This document shows, piece by piece, positions 41,601 through 51,300 of a DNA stretch of 64,000 bases (positions within the stretch are counted from its first letter, which is position 1; each line of letters begins with the position of its first letter). The DNA is from Planococcus citri (lineage: Eukaryota > Arthropoda > Insecta > Hemiptera > Pseudococcidae). The notes under the pieces are model-generated. The model had not been told where the DNA came from, searched no databases, and saw nothing but the letters and a program-made list of their open reading frames with translations. The translations under genes and the position numbers were made by a program. The stretch covers positions 49,848,001 to 49,912,000 of the forward strand of contig NC_088679.1 of assembly GCF_950023065.1 (NCBI RefSeq). Direction: 5' to 3'.

Positions 41601-42435
41601 AATGAGACAATTCATTAAAAAAGTAAATTACATAGCCTTTTTTTTTTTTTTTTGTTGAAAATTTCGTAGTTTTATGTTATTTTTTCCCTCCACTTCTGAG
41701 CCTTTTAAAATCATGCCTGAATTGTAAATCAGTTTGGCCCCTTTACCCACACCACGCAAGTTATGTTGCATTGAAATAAAATGAGATGCCTATTCTGAAG
41801 TTTGAAGGTGAAGCTGTTCACGCAGCATTAAAATGTTTTGTTTTTTTAAAATAAATTTTCAGAATTGAAAATACGTAAAAATCCTATCATTTTATTTCAT
41901 ATAATCAATCGAATTATTTACGAAGAATTTTTTCAATCTATATTTTTCAGAGGTTGGATTAAATTTCATATTTGATGTAAAAACCACGTTAAATATAAGC
42001 GAAATTACGTTTTATCCATCTCGTACCACACATGGTTATGATACGTATGCGAGTGCAGCCAACAAAGAAGACATCTTATTCTTGAACTTGGAAACTGGTA
42101 AGTTGCAATAGTTATAATTTGATTACGTATTTTAATAACAACGTGTCATAATGAAGACTTGATAGATCTGAGTATAAATATATCATTTTGCATGCAATTT
42201 GTCAGGTAAAGTTGAAATGATCACCGGAGTAGGAAGAGCAATGGATCCATCACTAGCTCAATGGGGAAATGGCAATCGACCCATCGTTGCATCTGGTATA
42301 TTTGGACATTATTTGGTTACTCCAGCAAACGAAGCATTATTCGTGGTTAATGGTGAAACTCGAACTGTCAACTGTGAAATTGGAGGACTTGTGCATCCTA
42401 GAATAGTCGTTTGGGTAACGATGCAATTGCAGTAA
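26487..42435 (+). CDS. Fstl5: Follistatin-like 5 family secreted protein (15 exons, 5' end missing)
   Basis: Exons 26487-26622, 30347-30568, 30732-31078, 34475-34615, 34712-34844, 37028-37312, 37790-37887, 38147-38342, 38440-38561, 39871-40008, 40079-40294, 40397-40547, 40647-40847, 41951-42097 and 42206-42435 join with consistent phase into 2763 coding bases (920 residues plus TAA). Numbering from the first residue seen: Kazal domain about 48-118, acidic linker about 120-225, EF-hand loops 268-279 and 306-317, Ig1 about 327-421 (C354, W366, C404), Ig2 about 422-517 (C445, W457, C496), C-terminal FSTL4/5 domain about 520-920. The domain order is that of FSTL4/FSTL5, secreted calcium-binding glycoproteins expressed mainly in nervous tissue; their molecular partners are poorly known. 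Human FSTL5 is about 847 residues, so this copy is longer, chiefly from the acidic linker. The signal peptide exon is not found; the first exon seen needs a phase-0 donor upstream. Confidence 0.93.
26623..30346 (+). other. Fstl5 intron (3.7 kb)
   Basis: Non-coding. Holds C runs at 28119-28128 and 28790-28800 and the hairpin at 28401-28472. A 27-base segment at 30212-30238 is bounded by AG and GTAAGG and would keep frame, but is too short to accept on sequence alone. Confidence 0.7.
28401..28472. repeat. Hairpin-forming inverted repeat
   Basis: Arms 28401-28431 and 28442-28472 are reverse complements at 25 of 31 positions around a 10-base loop; outer TAGAATTGC and inner GCCGTAAATAT blocks are exact. 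Sits in a Fstl5 intron. Probably a relic of a small inverted-repeat element. Confidence 0.6.
30347..30568 (+). CDS. Fstl5: Fstl5 exon: Kazal/follistatin domain
   Basis: Acceptor CATACAG before, donor GTATAA after; starts and ends in phase 1. Encodes the cysteine pattern PCLVKYCGKGEEC ... AECICQRQCP ... KPICGSDGKLYPNHC ... TAC ... FGC, the ten-cysteine follistatin-type Kazal module. The CGSDG-Y-NHC core is the family hallmark. Kazal modules in this family are thought to bind partners rather than inhibit proteases. Confidence 0.95.
30732..31078 (+). CDS. Fstl5: Fstl5 exon: acidic low-complexity linker leading to the EF-hands
   Basis: Acceptor TATTTTTCAG, donor GTAAGT; phase 1 in, phase 0 out, 115 codons open throughout. 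The first about 105 residues are Asp/Glu/Asn/Gln-rich and low complexity (for example AAADDEDNEDDVDRND), with potential N-glycosylation sites NET and NST. The last ten, CTAQEYETMK, correspond to the conserved start of the EF-hand region in FSTL4/5 relatives. The vertebrate proteins have only a short link here. Confidence 0.9.
31397..31583. mobile_element. 187-bp MITE with TA-flanked ends
   Basis: Left end TATACAAGGTGTCCC and right end GGGGACACCTTATA are imperfect inverted repeats (about 13 bases) next to TA dinucleotides. No coding. The A-GGTGTCC terminus is of Tc1/mariner type; a related solo end (GGACACCCTATAC) lies near 33718-33733 in the same intron. Confidence 0.6.
32395..33442 (-). mobile_element. 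Non-LTR retrotransposon ORF2 C-terminal fragment, 5' truncated
   Basis: Minus-strand reading from high to low coordinate gives DKLYTFWQDLKKLGVPEHLI (33375-33440), the RT block GVRQGCILSPILFN (near 33270-33315), a YADDT-equivalent at about 33150-33170, LDEMKEMLRKIEEASNEAGL-like and NKGKTKIM (33030-33130), then the post-RT region with SECWTVRKADQDKIDAFEM, YCYKRMLRISWVQKRTNAS (32660-32830) and DRDSWRELVAGIL near 32434-32480. Frameshifts and stops (near 32640-32660, 33005-33020 and 33150) break the frame. The upstream RT and endonuclease are missing. Lies antisense in a Fstl5 intron. The family differs from the one at 1-655 in the shared region. Confidence 0.92.
34475..34615 (+). CDS. Fstl5: Fstl5 exon: first EF-hand
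   Basis: Acceptor CTTTACAG, donor GTATGT; exactly 47 codons. Includes HHEAWTGGKEYIVSALFKYL followed by the calcium loop DVDANGLLTEEE, with Asp1, Asp3, Asn5, Gly6 and Glu12, a complete canonical ligand set. Confidence 0.95.
34712..34844 (+). CDS. Fstl5: Fstl5 exon: second EF-hand
   Basis: Acceptor AAAATAG, donor GTAAGT; phase 0 in, phase 1 out. Loop DIDKDNRLGSNE has Asp1, Asp3, Asp5 and Glu12; position 6 is Asn instead of the usual Gly and position 8 is Leu. It should still bind calcium. Followed by FYAAFSKLY, matching the family's exit helix. Confidence 0.93.
34845..37027 (+). other. Fstl5 intron (2.2 kb)
   Basis: AT-rich, no additional exon seen. Open frames on either strand lack recognisable domains. 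Confidence 0.75.
37028..37312 (+). CDS. Fstl5: Fstl5 exon: first Ig domain
   Basis: Acceptor CCCGATAG, donor GTATGT, phase 1 both sides. A complete Ig I-set fold: SARVGDNVEIKC (B-strand Cys), PPPPIVWRRN (C-strand Trp), DGALYLTRIQ, HAGNYTCHAQ (F-strand Cys) and THVLTVH. Phase 1-1 exons are usual for Ig modules. Confidence 0.96.
37790..37887 (+). CDS. Fstl5: Fstl5 exon: second Ig domain, first half
   Basis: Acceptor TCTCAACAG, donor GTAGGT; phase 1 in, phase 0 out. Encodes TVPEVKVTPRIQSRRPGEEA then SMFCHVIGEPFPK, the A and B strands with the B-strand Cys. The Ig fold is split by an intron just before the Trp strand. Confidence 0.93.
38147..38342 (+). CDS. Fstl5: Fstl5 exon: second Ig domain, second half
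   Basis: Acceptor ATTTTATAG, donor GTAAAA (weak); phase 0 in, phase 1 out. VEWLKNDEPL carries the Trp, GNGTELKIHNIEYADTGAYM leads to the F-strand Cys, and DISSLIVQQQ closes the domain as in FSTL5. Confidence 0.95.
38440..38561 (+). CDS. Fstl5: Fstl5 exon: start of the C-terminal domain
   Basis: Acceptor CAAATTAG, donor GTAAGC; phase 1 in, phase 0 out. Reads TAPTEERRFFTFHDWGVAVY then EPSACRLYHQIQSTD; aligns with the F-Y-V-F-x-x-x-G-I-x-V-x-x-P-x-x-C segment of family members. Confidence 0.88.
38562..39870 (+). other. Fstl5 intron (1.3 kb)
   Basis: AT-rich. A G/A-only tract at about 39634-39666 (GGGCAAGGGCAAGGGAGGGA and on) could form a G-quadruplex on the coding strand. Confidence 0.6.
39871..40008 (+). 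CDS. Fstl5: Fstl5 exon: C-terminal domain
   Basis: Acceptor CAATTTTCAG, donor GTAAGT; 46 whole codons. NCSWGQAINVANRYIYVSQP then LKDRVLVISKIQMVVVD match the strongly conserved W-x-x-A-x-N-V-x-x-x-x-I-Y-V-x-Q-P-x-x-D-R-V-L segment of FSTL4/5. Confidence 0.95.
40079..40294 (+). CDS. Fstl5: Fstl5 exon: C-terminal domain
   Basis: Acceptor AACGACAG, donor GTATAG; 72 whole codons. LHYIPHLDQVWVLNW, TIQVIRDAS, HHTVHPEPIDGHFD and RDLFMPP align with the D-Q-V-W-V-L-x-W and H-H-T-I-H-x-x-P segments of FSTL5. Confidence 0.95.
40397..40547 (+). CDS. Fstl5: Fstl5 exon: C-terminal domain
   Basis: Acceptor TGTTGTAG, donor GTAAGT; phase 0 in, phase 1 out. MFKYGYVSHKNQRGLYKLDL then MRYIRSIDL and CVPRTVQFSAL match the F-G-F-I-x-H-K and K-I-D-L-E-T-M-x-Y-I-K segments of relatives. 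Confidence 0.94.
40647..40847 (+). CDS. Fstl5: Fstl5 exon: C-terminal domain
   Basis: Acceptor CGCTTTTCAG, donor GTCAGT; phase 1 both sides. LLDYLTDTVI and PLVSPNSRMVVTLDRSRDG correspond to the D-x-x-T-D-S-V-I and Y-V-S-P-D-G-x-Y-L-V segments of FSTL5. Confidence 0.93.
40848..41950 (+). other. Fstl5 intron (1.1 kb)
   Basis: AT-rich; no further exon with fitting phase was seen. T run at about 41638-41654. Confidence 0.7.
41951..42097 (+). CDS. Fstl5: Fstl5 exon: C-terminal domain
   Basis: Acceptor TATTTTTCAG, donor GTAAGT; phase 1 both sides. ISEITFYPSRTTHGYDTYAS and KEDILFLNLET match the I-S-D-L-A-F-x-P-S and D-x-L-F-V-E-L-S-S segments. Confidence 0.93.
42206..42435 (+). CDS. Fstl5: Fstl5 terminal exon with stop codon
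   Basis: Acceptor TTTGTCAG; stop TAA at 42433-42435. GKVEMITGVG, GIFGHYLVTPANEALFVVNG, CEIGG and IVVWV align with the G-K-V-K-M-I, G-L-F-G-Q-Y-L-M-T-P and V-I-W-V segments that end FSTL5. Relatives finish two or three residues after W-V; here the tail is TMQLQ. Confidence 0.95.
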
Positions 42436-43025
42436 CTACAGCTAAAGCGAATGCAATTTTTTTTTAGGGGTGATCTCATTCAGTGGTACCTGCCTAACTT
42501 TTAAACTAAAACAAAACCTTAATTCGTGAAAATAATTTAAAAATTTTAAAGCGTCAATGTAAGTAAACAATTTCAATAGAATGTATATTATCAAAGAAAC
42601 AAAAATGTCTTGTACCACTGAACAAAAAAGACACATTTATTTCAATGATATTTGTTCAATTTTTTGCCCATTTTTTTCCATTGTATATAATTGATGATAT
42701 TTTGATATGATGTCATGTACCAAATGGAATGTTATGTTAATAATTTTATACATATTTTGTTAGTTGTTGTTGATTTTTTTTTTCAATTTTACACTTTTTC
42801 TAGTCAAGCATGAAAAAAATTTACCTACCTAGTCATTGTATTTATACGAAACGAAATATTTTAGTATTCGTTTTAATATCATAAAATACTCGTCGACTAA
42901 GCTTTTTTGGGCTTATTATTGTACGTTTGTTAAGATAACTATTTATTTTTACATATCAAACCAATAACGACATATTGTAAAGTATATAATATTTGTAAAT
43001 AAACAAGTCATTTGTTACATGCTTT
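42436..43025 (+). terminator. Fstl5: Fstl5 3' UTR and polyadenylation signal
   Basis: AT-rich 3' UTR with a consensus AATAAA at 42998-43003, followed within 20-30 bases by a T/GT-rich segment ending near 43036. Transcript end expected at about 43015-43030. Confidence 0.75.
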
Positions 43026-43168
43026 ACCTTTGTTTTAAAAAAAAAAAATCCATCGTCGCTGGTAAAATTACATTTTACGAGAAAAAATCATATTTTAATA
43101 GAAAACATTAATTTTTTCCCACTTTATTAACAATGTTCGTTCTGATTACAATTTCTCTATTATTGTAG

Positions 43169-43317
43169 AATTAAAATCAAAACTTCGAGAAGAATTGAAG
43201 ATAGACTTTTTGGCGAAAGTTAAATTACAATCCAGCCTTCACAAGTACAATGTTTTAAAGAAAGTTAGTCTACACATTCCGAGCGAATTACCTAAACAAA
43301 ACTTCGAGCAAAGATAA
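43169..43317 (+). CDS. Candidate alternative terminal exon (unproven)
   Basis: A pyrimidine-rich acceptor (TTTCTCTATTATTGTAG) precedes an open frame of 48 codons, KSKLREELKIDFLAKVKLQ ... SLHIPSELPKQ, ending TAA at 43315-43317; an AATAAA follows at 43545-43550. It enters with two bases before the first whole codon, so it is phase-compatible with the Fstl5 donors at 40847 and 42097 but not with a donor in the last exon. The sequence has no recognisable domain and does not resemble FSTL5. It may be an alternative last exon, the tail of an unseen gene, or chance. Confidence 0.25.
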
Positions 43318-44253
43318 TACGTAGGTATCGTAGTGCACGAAGAATACGTAATTTATTTTGCATATGTTTATAGTTTCAAGGCGCTATTAATACTGCCAGG
43401 TACCTACCTACATCTCGTAGGTCTGCGTATTTTAATATTATGCACAGTAAATTGGATGTGGATAGCTGGATGCTTGCAGATTATTGCACTAACAGGAAAA
43501 TAATATTGTTCTTAAAATATGAACTTATACATATTTTTCTGAAAAATAAATGATTATTATAAAATATAAATTATCATTCACAAAACGTGCCATTGAGGTC
43601 ATACTTTTGAGTAGGTAGAGGTACCTTACGTGTTGTAAGATCTTGTATGTATTTAGAATCAATTGTTATAAGACTGTAAAGGTACCTAGTGGGTACGACA
43701 TAAAATTAAAAGTGCATGGTACCTGCTTGTTTATCCTCTGAAATTATTTTCCAAAAAATCAACGCAACACATTTTTTCATTTTTTTTTTTTTTTCTTAAA
43801 TTATACAGTTGATATACAGCGACATTTTATAATAAAAGTGAAATGCGTGCAAGAAAGTGTGTTGAAAAAATCAAGTTTTTGAAAAAAAAATAAGCAGACA
43901 AATTATGAATTTAGATATTTAAAAGAAAAAAAAATCAAGAAAGAAATGACATAAAGTAACTACTTAATCAGCAAAATAATACCTACATAATATAAATTCA
44001 CCTCTAGACATTAAACCTTGAAACACCGATAAATACTGTACTGAGTACCAGGTATCATAATATCGTAATTCACTAAAAAATTTTTTTGGAAAATCCTCAA
44101 CACGAGTAAATATCCACTTGAACTTAACAGTGGCACTAAATTATATTTAAGGTCATTTTAAAATAGTCCTATTGTAAAACCTCGACTACAATTGTGTACG
44201 TTACAAAGGTTCACACGAATTGAAGCTGTAAGTTCGTTTTTGTTAGCGTTAAA

Positions 44254-44478
44254 ATGAGTTCGTTCCTTCAGATTTGTATCCTTTTGGGTTTACTATGTTT
44301 TCGTATTGTTGTATATTGCGACGATCAACTAACGCCACAAACTGGATTCCAAATTCCCTCGGCTTTAAACCAACAACCTCCTATGTCGATGGTTCAACAA
44401 CCTTCTACGATGATGGGTGGCATTTACGATACCTTTAGAAATGCTTTTACCGGTGCTTTTGAACAATTTATGGGATGA
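44254..44478 (+). CDS. Small secreted peptide, unrecognised
   Basis: A 74-residue protein with a clear signal peptide: residues 2-21 contain the hydrophobic core ICILLGLLCFRIVVY, with probable cleavage after Cys22 before Asp-Asp. The mature form of about 52 residues lacks cysteine, has a Gln/Pro/Met/Ser-rich middle (residues 33-56) and ends in a predicted amphipathic helix (57-74) with Phe at 61, 65, 69 and 72. The ATG sits in the good context GTTAAAATGA. A TATA-like TTATATTTAA lies at 44141-44150. The stop is followed after six bases by a strong donor GTAAGT (44485), and a good acceptor ends at 44694, suggesting a 3' UTR intron. It lies 1.2 kb after the Fstl5 polyadenylation site. No family is recognised; salivary, antimicrobial or neuropeptide roles are all guesses. 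Confidence 0.6.
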   Translation: MSSFLQICILLGLLCFRIVVYCDDQLTPQTGFQIPSALNQQPPMSMVQQPSTMMGGIYDTFRNAFTGAFEQFMG

Positions 44479-44484
44479 TATCGA

Positions 44485-44694
44485 GTAAGTAAAGTTGAGT
44501 TTGTTTTCTCTGTGTAAATCAATTTGGTTTAAACATGATCGATTTATTTTGTTTCGGTTGAGAAAAAGTTTAGCGCCTCATTAGTTTTACTTAATATTCG
44601 ATGCTTAAGCTTAAGCTACTTATTTTTTATTTCGATGTAACTGTTGTTTTTTCCCTCAATTTTATTTTAACACGGATTAATGTGATTACTGCAG
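44485..44694 (+). other. Probable 3' UTR intron of the small secreted peptide gene
   Basis: Donor GTAAGT at 44485 and acceptor GATTACTGCAG ending at 44694, with a pyrimidine-rich stretch (GTTGTTTTTTCCCTCAATTT) upstream. The stop codon ends six bases before the donor, too close to trigger decay. The transcript would continue from 44695. Confidence 0.45.
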
Positions 44695-45204
44695 GTCAGT
44701 TTTTAAATTACCTAGATGGCGATTTCTTCAAAAACAGATAAACACTAATCGAGCGAAATCAGTACAACGATGGCTTGATTTTCAAGAAATTGAAAAAAAA
44801 ACAAAATCATGTTCGTAAAAACTACAGCTAAGCAACGCACTTTAGACACATAGAAATATTTATTTTTTAAAGCTAAATCTAATTCACCTACGACATTTCA
44901 CTAAATTGTGAGTACCTATTTACGAAAAACCACATGTAATTTTCTTGTACCGTATCAATATAAAATTGCACTCGCTCATATTAATAATTCAGATTTTTCT
45001 TTCCATCAATTTTAAATCCAAAAATTTGAAAGATGGCATCAATGTAGATACACCTACACAGGACCAAAAAGTGAGCTTACCTTTATTTAAGCACGCGGAA
45101 GATGACTTTAGGAAATAGGAACCTTACGTAAAACAGGATGTAACGGTAGAGATGGAATGGTAAAGGTAGATGCGAGGATCGCAGAAAACGAAAGAAGATT
45201 AGAA

Positions 45205-45332
45205 CTCATCAACCGCTGGAACAAACACGTTAGTTAGTTCTCGATTGCGTAGATTATTTTCGTGAACCGGTTGTTCATTTCGTGGCTTTTCGGTGTACGT
45301 GAAGTTTCGCGACAATATTTTTACAATTATCG
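45205..45332 (+). other. Possible 5' non-coding exon of a further gene
   Basis: A less AT-rich, non-repetitive segment containing several CpG sites and ending TTATCG before a consensus donor GTAAGT at 45333. It has no long open frame. An initiator-like TTAGTTAGTT at about 45231-45240 would be a plausible start site. If real, the coding exons lie beyond recognition or beyond the window. Confidence 0.25.
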
Positions 45333-48300
45333 GTAAGTTATGATTTATTTTTTTTTTAATTTTTACACCATGGTACTTCTTTGTGTACGTTGGATAAGAT
45401 ACTTATCTAGTAAGTACCTGATCAAAAATTGAAAAAGATTTAGAAGAATCTCGTACATATTTTGGAAAATATATCATAAATCACAACGAATAGGTAGGTG
45501 CTTTTATTTGTTGAAAAATTTGTAGATAGCGAATCAGCAAAAACCTATTTTTTTCGTTTTGAAACTGATAAAAGCTGATTAGTGATTACAGATAGGTACC
45601 TTGATTTTAATTTTTTTAAATCATTGATAGAAATATTTACTTAATTGATCACTTGGGGATTTAGAGAATTACCCATCTACATATAGGTACCTATATTTTT
45701 TTTTTCAATTTAGATTTTTTCCGCTTTAATGATTTCGTTTTTTCAAAGAAATTCTCAAAAGCTCCCGGATTATGAATAAAACTACCCGTAGATTAATTAA
45801 TTTTATTAGATACACGTGACGCAAAGAAATGTCTAAGTCGAGTTCAAATAAATTTATACTCGAGTGACCCCACAGCTAAAATTTTTCTCACTGCTTCGTA
45901 GCTGGAACAAATTTTTAAATATAAATTAGATCATTTAAATTTCTCGTGTAGGTACCTGTAAAAAACTAGGAACAGCTCAACTCGACGAATGTAATACTCA
46001 CCTATAATTAATCACACTCGCAAAGTCGACGTTTCGCTTAATTTCAAATTTTTAAAACATTTATCATGTTATTTTAACTAGAATTTTTTTTCTTTCTTAT
46101 TGGACTCCTGTGGTTAACGTTACATCACATGTGTATTTGTTAGATAACGCGATCCCGTGTTCGAAGAACTCGACATCGAGAGTCAAAAATAAATCAAGAT
46201 TTTTGCAAAGTTAAATACTTTTTAAATGTATTAGGCAGGTAAATGAATATCAATTTACATGGTAGTATTTTAACAAACCGCAGATGAGGTGAGCAAGTTT
46301 AAAAAACCCAAACAAAGTATGTACCTACCTAACGTGTTTCCGTAGTTTAATGAAACTTGCTGAATTCCAGTGATGATTTTTAATAAGTACCAGATAAAAA
46401 TGTGATCGAAAAATTGAATCTAAAGGCAGTTAAAATATTGGAAAAATTATTAAAGTGTTGAGCTGCTAATCCGAGGTGAAATGAGATCATTATTTTTAAA
46501 ATAGAAATTTATACTTGCCTAGATTGAACTTACCTTCTTAAGCAATCGGGAAAAATTTTAAAAATATTTTTTTTTCATCGATAAAAAAGTTAAATAAGTG
46601 AGTATTTAAATCGCAACCTTGGAATAAATTATTTACAAGCATAAATTTTATATTATAGAAATAAGTACATTTTTACCTCTCTTGATCGCCATAAAAATTG
46701 CTGTGGTAAAATGTATTAAAATTATTATGCATCTACACATATGTACCTTTCAACCTATCTTAATTGAGATACCTGCTGCTTATCTGGTGTCTGTTTGAAT
46801 TTTCTTTCGTGGAAAAGATTGCATTTATTTTGTACTTTGGAAATTTTTAATCGAATGAACGAGAAAATGCTGTTTAAAAATATCAACTTGGAAAAAGAAT
46901 GGGTTTCTGGATGGCAAGCAGAGAGGCAGGGAAGCAAGCAGGTATAGAGTCGTGGAAAGATGAGGGCAAAGAAGATCATCTTTGTATCCGAGAGCTCGAG
47001 AGCTAGACTTCCACAATTCCTTTTGAAACATTAATTTTTATTATAATTCTAAATTATCCTACATATTATGAGACTAAGCTTATCTTAAAATGACGAAAAA
47101 TCCTGTCAAATTCTTCAGCATAAACTTTCCTCCCAAAGGATACTCGACTTCCATTTTTCTTTGTTTTTTTAGTCTGCAAATACTTTGAAATTTTGAAGGT
47201 GTTAGAAGTTGGGCGAAGAGGGAAAGTGCGACGATCATTTCAGAAAAATGAATTAAATTTGAACTATATAACCACCTCTGAAAACAAAGCACATAATCAG
47301 TCACGTGCTTACAACATGAGGGTGGGGAGGAGTAATGGAGGCGGGTTTTTGAGGCGAGAAATTTGTTATGCATGCGCAGGGGCCATACATAAAGCTCAAA
47401 AAAAAATTGTGCAACATCAAGTTGAACTGTACAGGCAAAAAATTTTGTATACCTAATGTAATTTTGTATCTTTTGAACTTTTTTCGTGTGATTCTAAGTT
47501 TTTTTCAAAACTCAATTTTGTTCGATGACAAAATTTAGATTTTTCACCACAAACAAACAATTCTATTTGAAACCGACCATCAAAAAATGTGAAATGTGGA
47601 TGGGGGGGGGGTGAAACACTTTTTCGAGTCTTCAGGTGTACAGTTCCTTTCCATGCCACTGTTGAAAGTACCTCAGGTACCTACCTATATTATTTGTACC
47701 ACACGAAGTTTTAATTAGGTGCTTTGAACTTTTTATTCTTCTCCCTGAATTTTTCGCAAAAGGCACTAAAAACGTTGGCAATCCCATGTAGATGATTTTT
47801 AGACAAAATATGAACCACCCGACAGTATTAAAGCCATCAGTTTTTACAAAATAATCCATAGCATTTTTTTAAACGCCCTTCAGATCAAAATTTTCAAAAC
47901 CAACAATTAGGTAATGCTTTCAACTTCCAAGGAAAAATGTCTAGCTTATGGTTTTTTGAAAATGAATTTTAAAAAGAATCTGAATTAAAAACCACGTGAC
48001 TTCTCTTCTAATATTGAGCTTATGAAGATAAAAAAATTAGATCACTAAAAAGGTTCGAATTTCGATAATTTAGGATCTTTTTGGACATAAGAAGAGATTG
48101 AAGCTCATAAGGTACCTACAAAGCTAAATTGTTGTTGTTTTGAAGCTTGGTTTGTGTGTGGATATTAAAAGTAGCGAATTCAGCATGACTGACAGACTGA
48201 GTTAAACATGATCCAATGTATGAGTAAAAGCACCCACCTACTTACTTAACGAGTTGTAAAATCGTTACTCTTGTAACACAAATGTCTACCTCATTTGACA

Positions 48301-51300
48301 ATTTGATCCTTGCACTTTTACTTGCAATATACCTCAACATACCATAGATACCGATGAACTAGACAAATAAACCAATTAATCTGTATTAATCACAGCAGGG
48401 TAGTGATTTCAAAATCTTACACTTCGTATCACGTTAGGTAAATTACATGTGCGAAGTTTCCTACATACGCAGATGGTAGAATATTAATGCCGAAAGGAAG
48501 AGAAAGGTGAGTGATTGGAAATGCATTATTAGTAAGATTACATATTTTGTACCCGAGTGTAAACTTTTGTATTCGATGGATTTGATCGAAAATATACCTA
48601 CGTAATAATCATTAGTAGGTAATGTTGGAATAAACCCATTACCTACATCCTATTGTAAGTACCTTCACCTGTCTGCTCACTTCCACATATTAAATACCTT
48701 CAAAAATTTCGACAATAAATTTTTGTCCGGTGCAACTAGTTATTATTTGTAGGTACTCATGAGGTACAGAGTACAGACAGTGTAGTGTGTATATATTATG
48801 CAATTTGACCTGATAAAATTTCCTCCATCAAGTTTTCTTTTCCCCTTAAAGCGTACTATTCTCAAATTTCATTTAAAGGTCAAAAGTTGCTGCTCAGAAA
48901 TAAGCCAATCACAGGATTTATTTATGAGGTCATGACATGATCGGTTACATCATTACATACTTATAATACGTAAACAAGCAAATCATTCATTCTATAGTGG
49001 CATTTCATTTGGGCGACATATGTACGTGGGTGAAATTGTTCAATATATCATTTGTCATCCGATGAACGAAAACAAAACAAAAAAAAATGAAGAAGAAAAA
49101 ATATGTACACTCGTGTAGATAATAATTGATTAGCAGCGAACCGTGTGATATATTTTTCACCATTTTAAAAGTTTCCTCCGAATGTAAGCTCTAGTCATGC
49201 TAAATAGTTGTATTAAAACGGAAAGTTGATCTTTCACCTTTCCTTTTCTCACGTCTTCCTCTTACACGTTTAAATTTATTCATTATGTGGTACAAGATAT
49301 TTTACCAACAGTCCTTACACAAAATGAAAATCATCATTAGAACCGGTTTATACATTTCTTAACGAGAAACAATTATTGCAATCTTCGTATTTCAATTCCG
49401 AATTGACTTAGGTATTTTATCACAGCTCATAATTTTGTATTTTTGATATGCTTAATTACATAGGTAGGTATCGACCGATGCAACTTACGGTTAACAATAA
49501 TGATAATAAGTAATAATAAAAGAGTCCAAGGATGAGCATCGACAATTTTTTTTCATTCCAGTCTATTTTGCGATAAATTATTTCTAAAGCGACGACTTGA
49601 TGAACAAAACAAGAACAAAGTTAATCGGTTGAAGGATAAAATGTACCTAATCTGGACACGATCGCCGTTGTTTCCATATCTTTAGCAAGTTCATCAGTAG
49701 AAATTCGTGCCGTTAATAGATGCTTGAAAAAAAAACGAATTGATTTCAAGAAACTAGATCAATTATGTATTATTTATGGATATTTTAAATGCACGAAAAA
49801 AATATGAAAACAAAATACCTGTATAATAAGTTAAAATTTATGGTTTTTACATAGGCCTGTTTCATCTTCATCTTGGTACTTGTTGTGATCGTGTATATGT
49901 ATAAGAGAAGTATATACCTACTTATCTACGAAAGATATTATCCTCAGCACTAATAATGTCTACACTTTACTTACACATATTACCATCTTTAAAGTAGGTA
50001 TTACGTAACACAAATATGCATAGTTTACAGGTGATAGCATTCGAAAAGGTTGATCGATAAGGTGAAAATATTTTCATCAAAATATATATCTACATTGAGA
50101 GCCTGGAGGAGATAACCAAATAGGTAGGTAATCAATTTTTTTTCAAAAGAGAACTAGGTATAAATTTGGTTGTGAAATTGACTTGAGTAGCAGAATACAT
50201 AGCATGAGATGCTTCCTTACTCTATTTAAAGTTGAAAAAAAGTAGTTACATATTATATGTACGTACATACATAATTCTGTGTCGCAGAAACGCTCAGAAG
50301 AGAATAGAGGAGGAGAACAAAGTCAAATTTCAAACAAAATATAGTACTCACCAGTAAGCAAACTTGACCTACTTATTGCTTGCAAGAATGTTTTTTCAGA
50401 ATTTAATTAGGTGCCCGAGACTGTTTTGATTTATGATTTTGCGTGCCTTTTTTCGATTATGCCTCAGATTAACTATGATTTAAAAGTATTGTGTAATGGA
50501 CATTTTCATCCTTGTAATTTCTAGTTCAGAATGATGTCGAGGTGCTTTGAATTTTTAAAAATGCGTCAAAAAGAAATTTAAAAAGTATGAACTTACTCAG
50601 TTTCCCCTTGGCTGATGTTATTCAAAAACCAAACAATTTTAGGGAACACGTTTTTGGTCGTTGAAAGAGTCACCAAAAGAACGCCTTTCAGCGAAATCGC
50701 GAAAAAAATTGCGTGCACCGGAGCCCACAGCTTATTAAAAAAAAAAAATGTGACTTAAGTACTTATACCCCTTTCTACGTATTCTCGATCACCAACAATT
50801 TTTCATATTTTAACTCTCGGACTCGATCTCGATTGAAAATACCAGAACATCGTCAGAGAAATTGAAGATCATTTTGTCGATCAGTTTTTCAAATTCTGTT
50901 CTTTTTTGAAAATCGCGCCTATTTTTAGCATAAATATACTTAAAATTTCAAAAATAATACTTCTGCATGCAACAAATTTTTCAAAAAATTCATCAACTTT
51001 TTTTTTGTTGAAAAAGTGAAATTTTTACACTCGACACGCTAATGCGATGTTACCAAACACCATCTTCCTGGCACTTTCGCGAAAATCTGACAACGCCAGT
51101 CGATTCGCCGTGCTTCAATACAGAAATATCGGTGAAAAACTGAAAACGTCGAAAGTAGACTTTTGACCCTTTCCATTCTGATCGATTCAATTTTCTAATG
51201 AAAAATGACTTATTAGTTATTAGGTATGGATACTTTTGTAGTTTGAAAATTTCTAAAATCTAGATTTTTAAATTGAGGTTATTGTTGAGTTTTCTGTAAA

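Noticed and set aside
46755..47456. Several overlapping open frames of 60-97 residues on both strands
   Set aside because: No domains, no consistent splice sites, and frames overlap on opposite strands, as expected in random AT-rich DNA.
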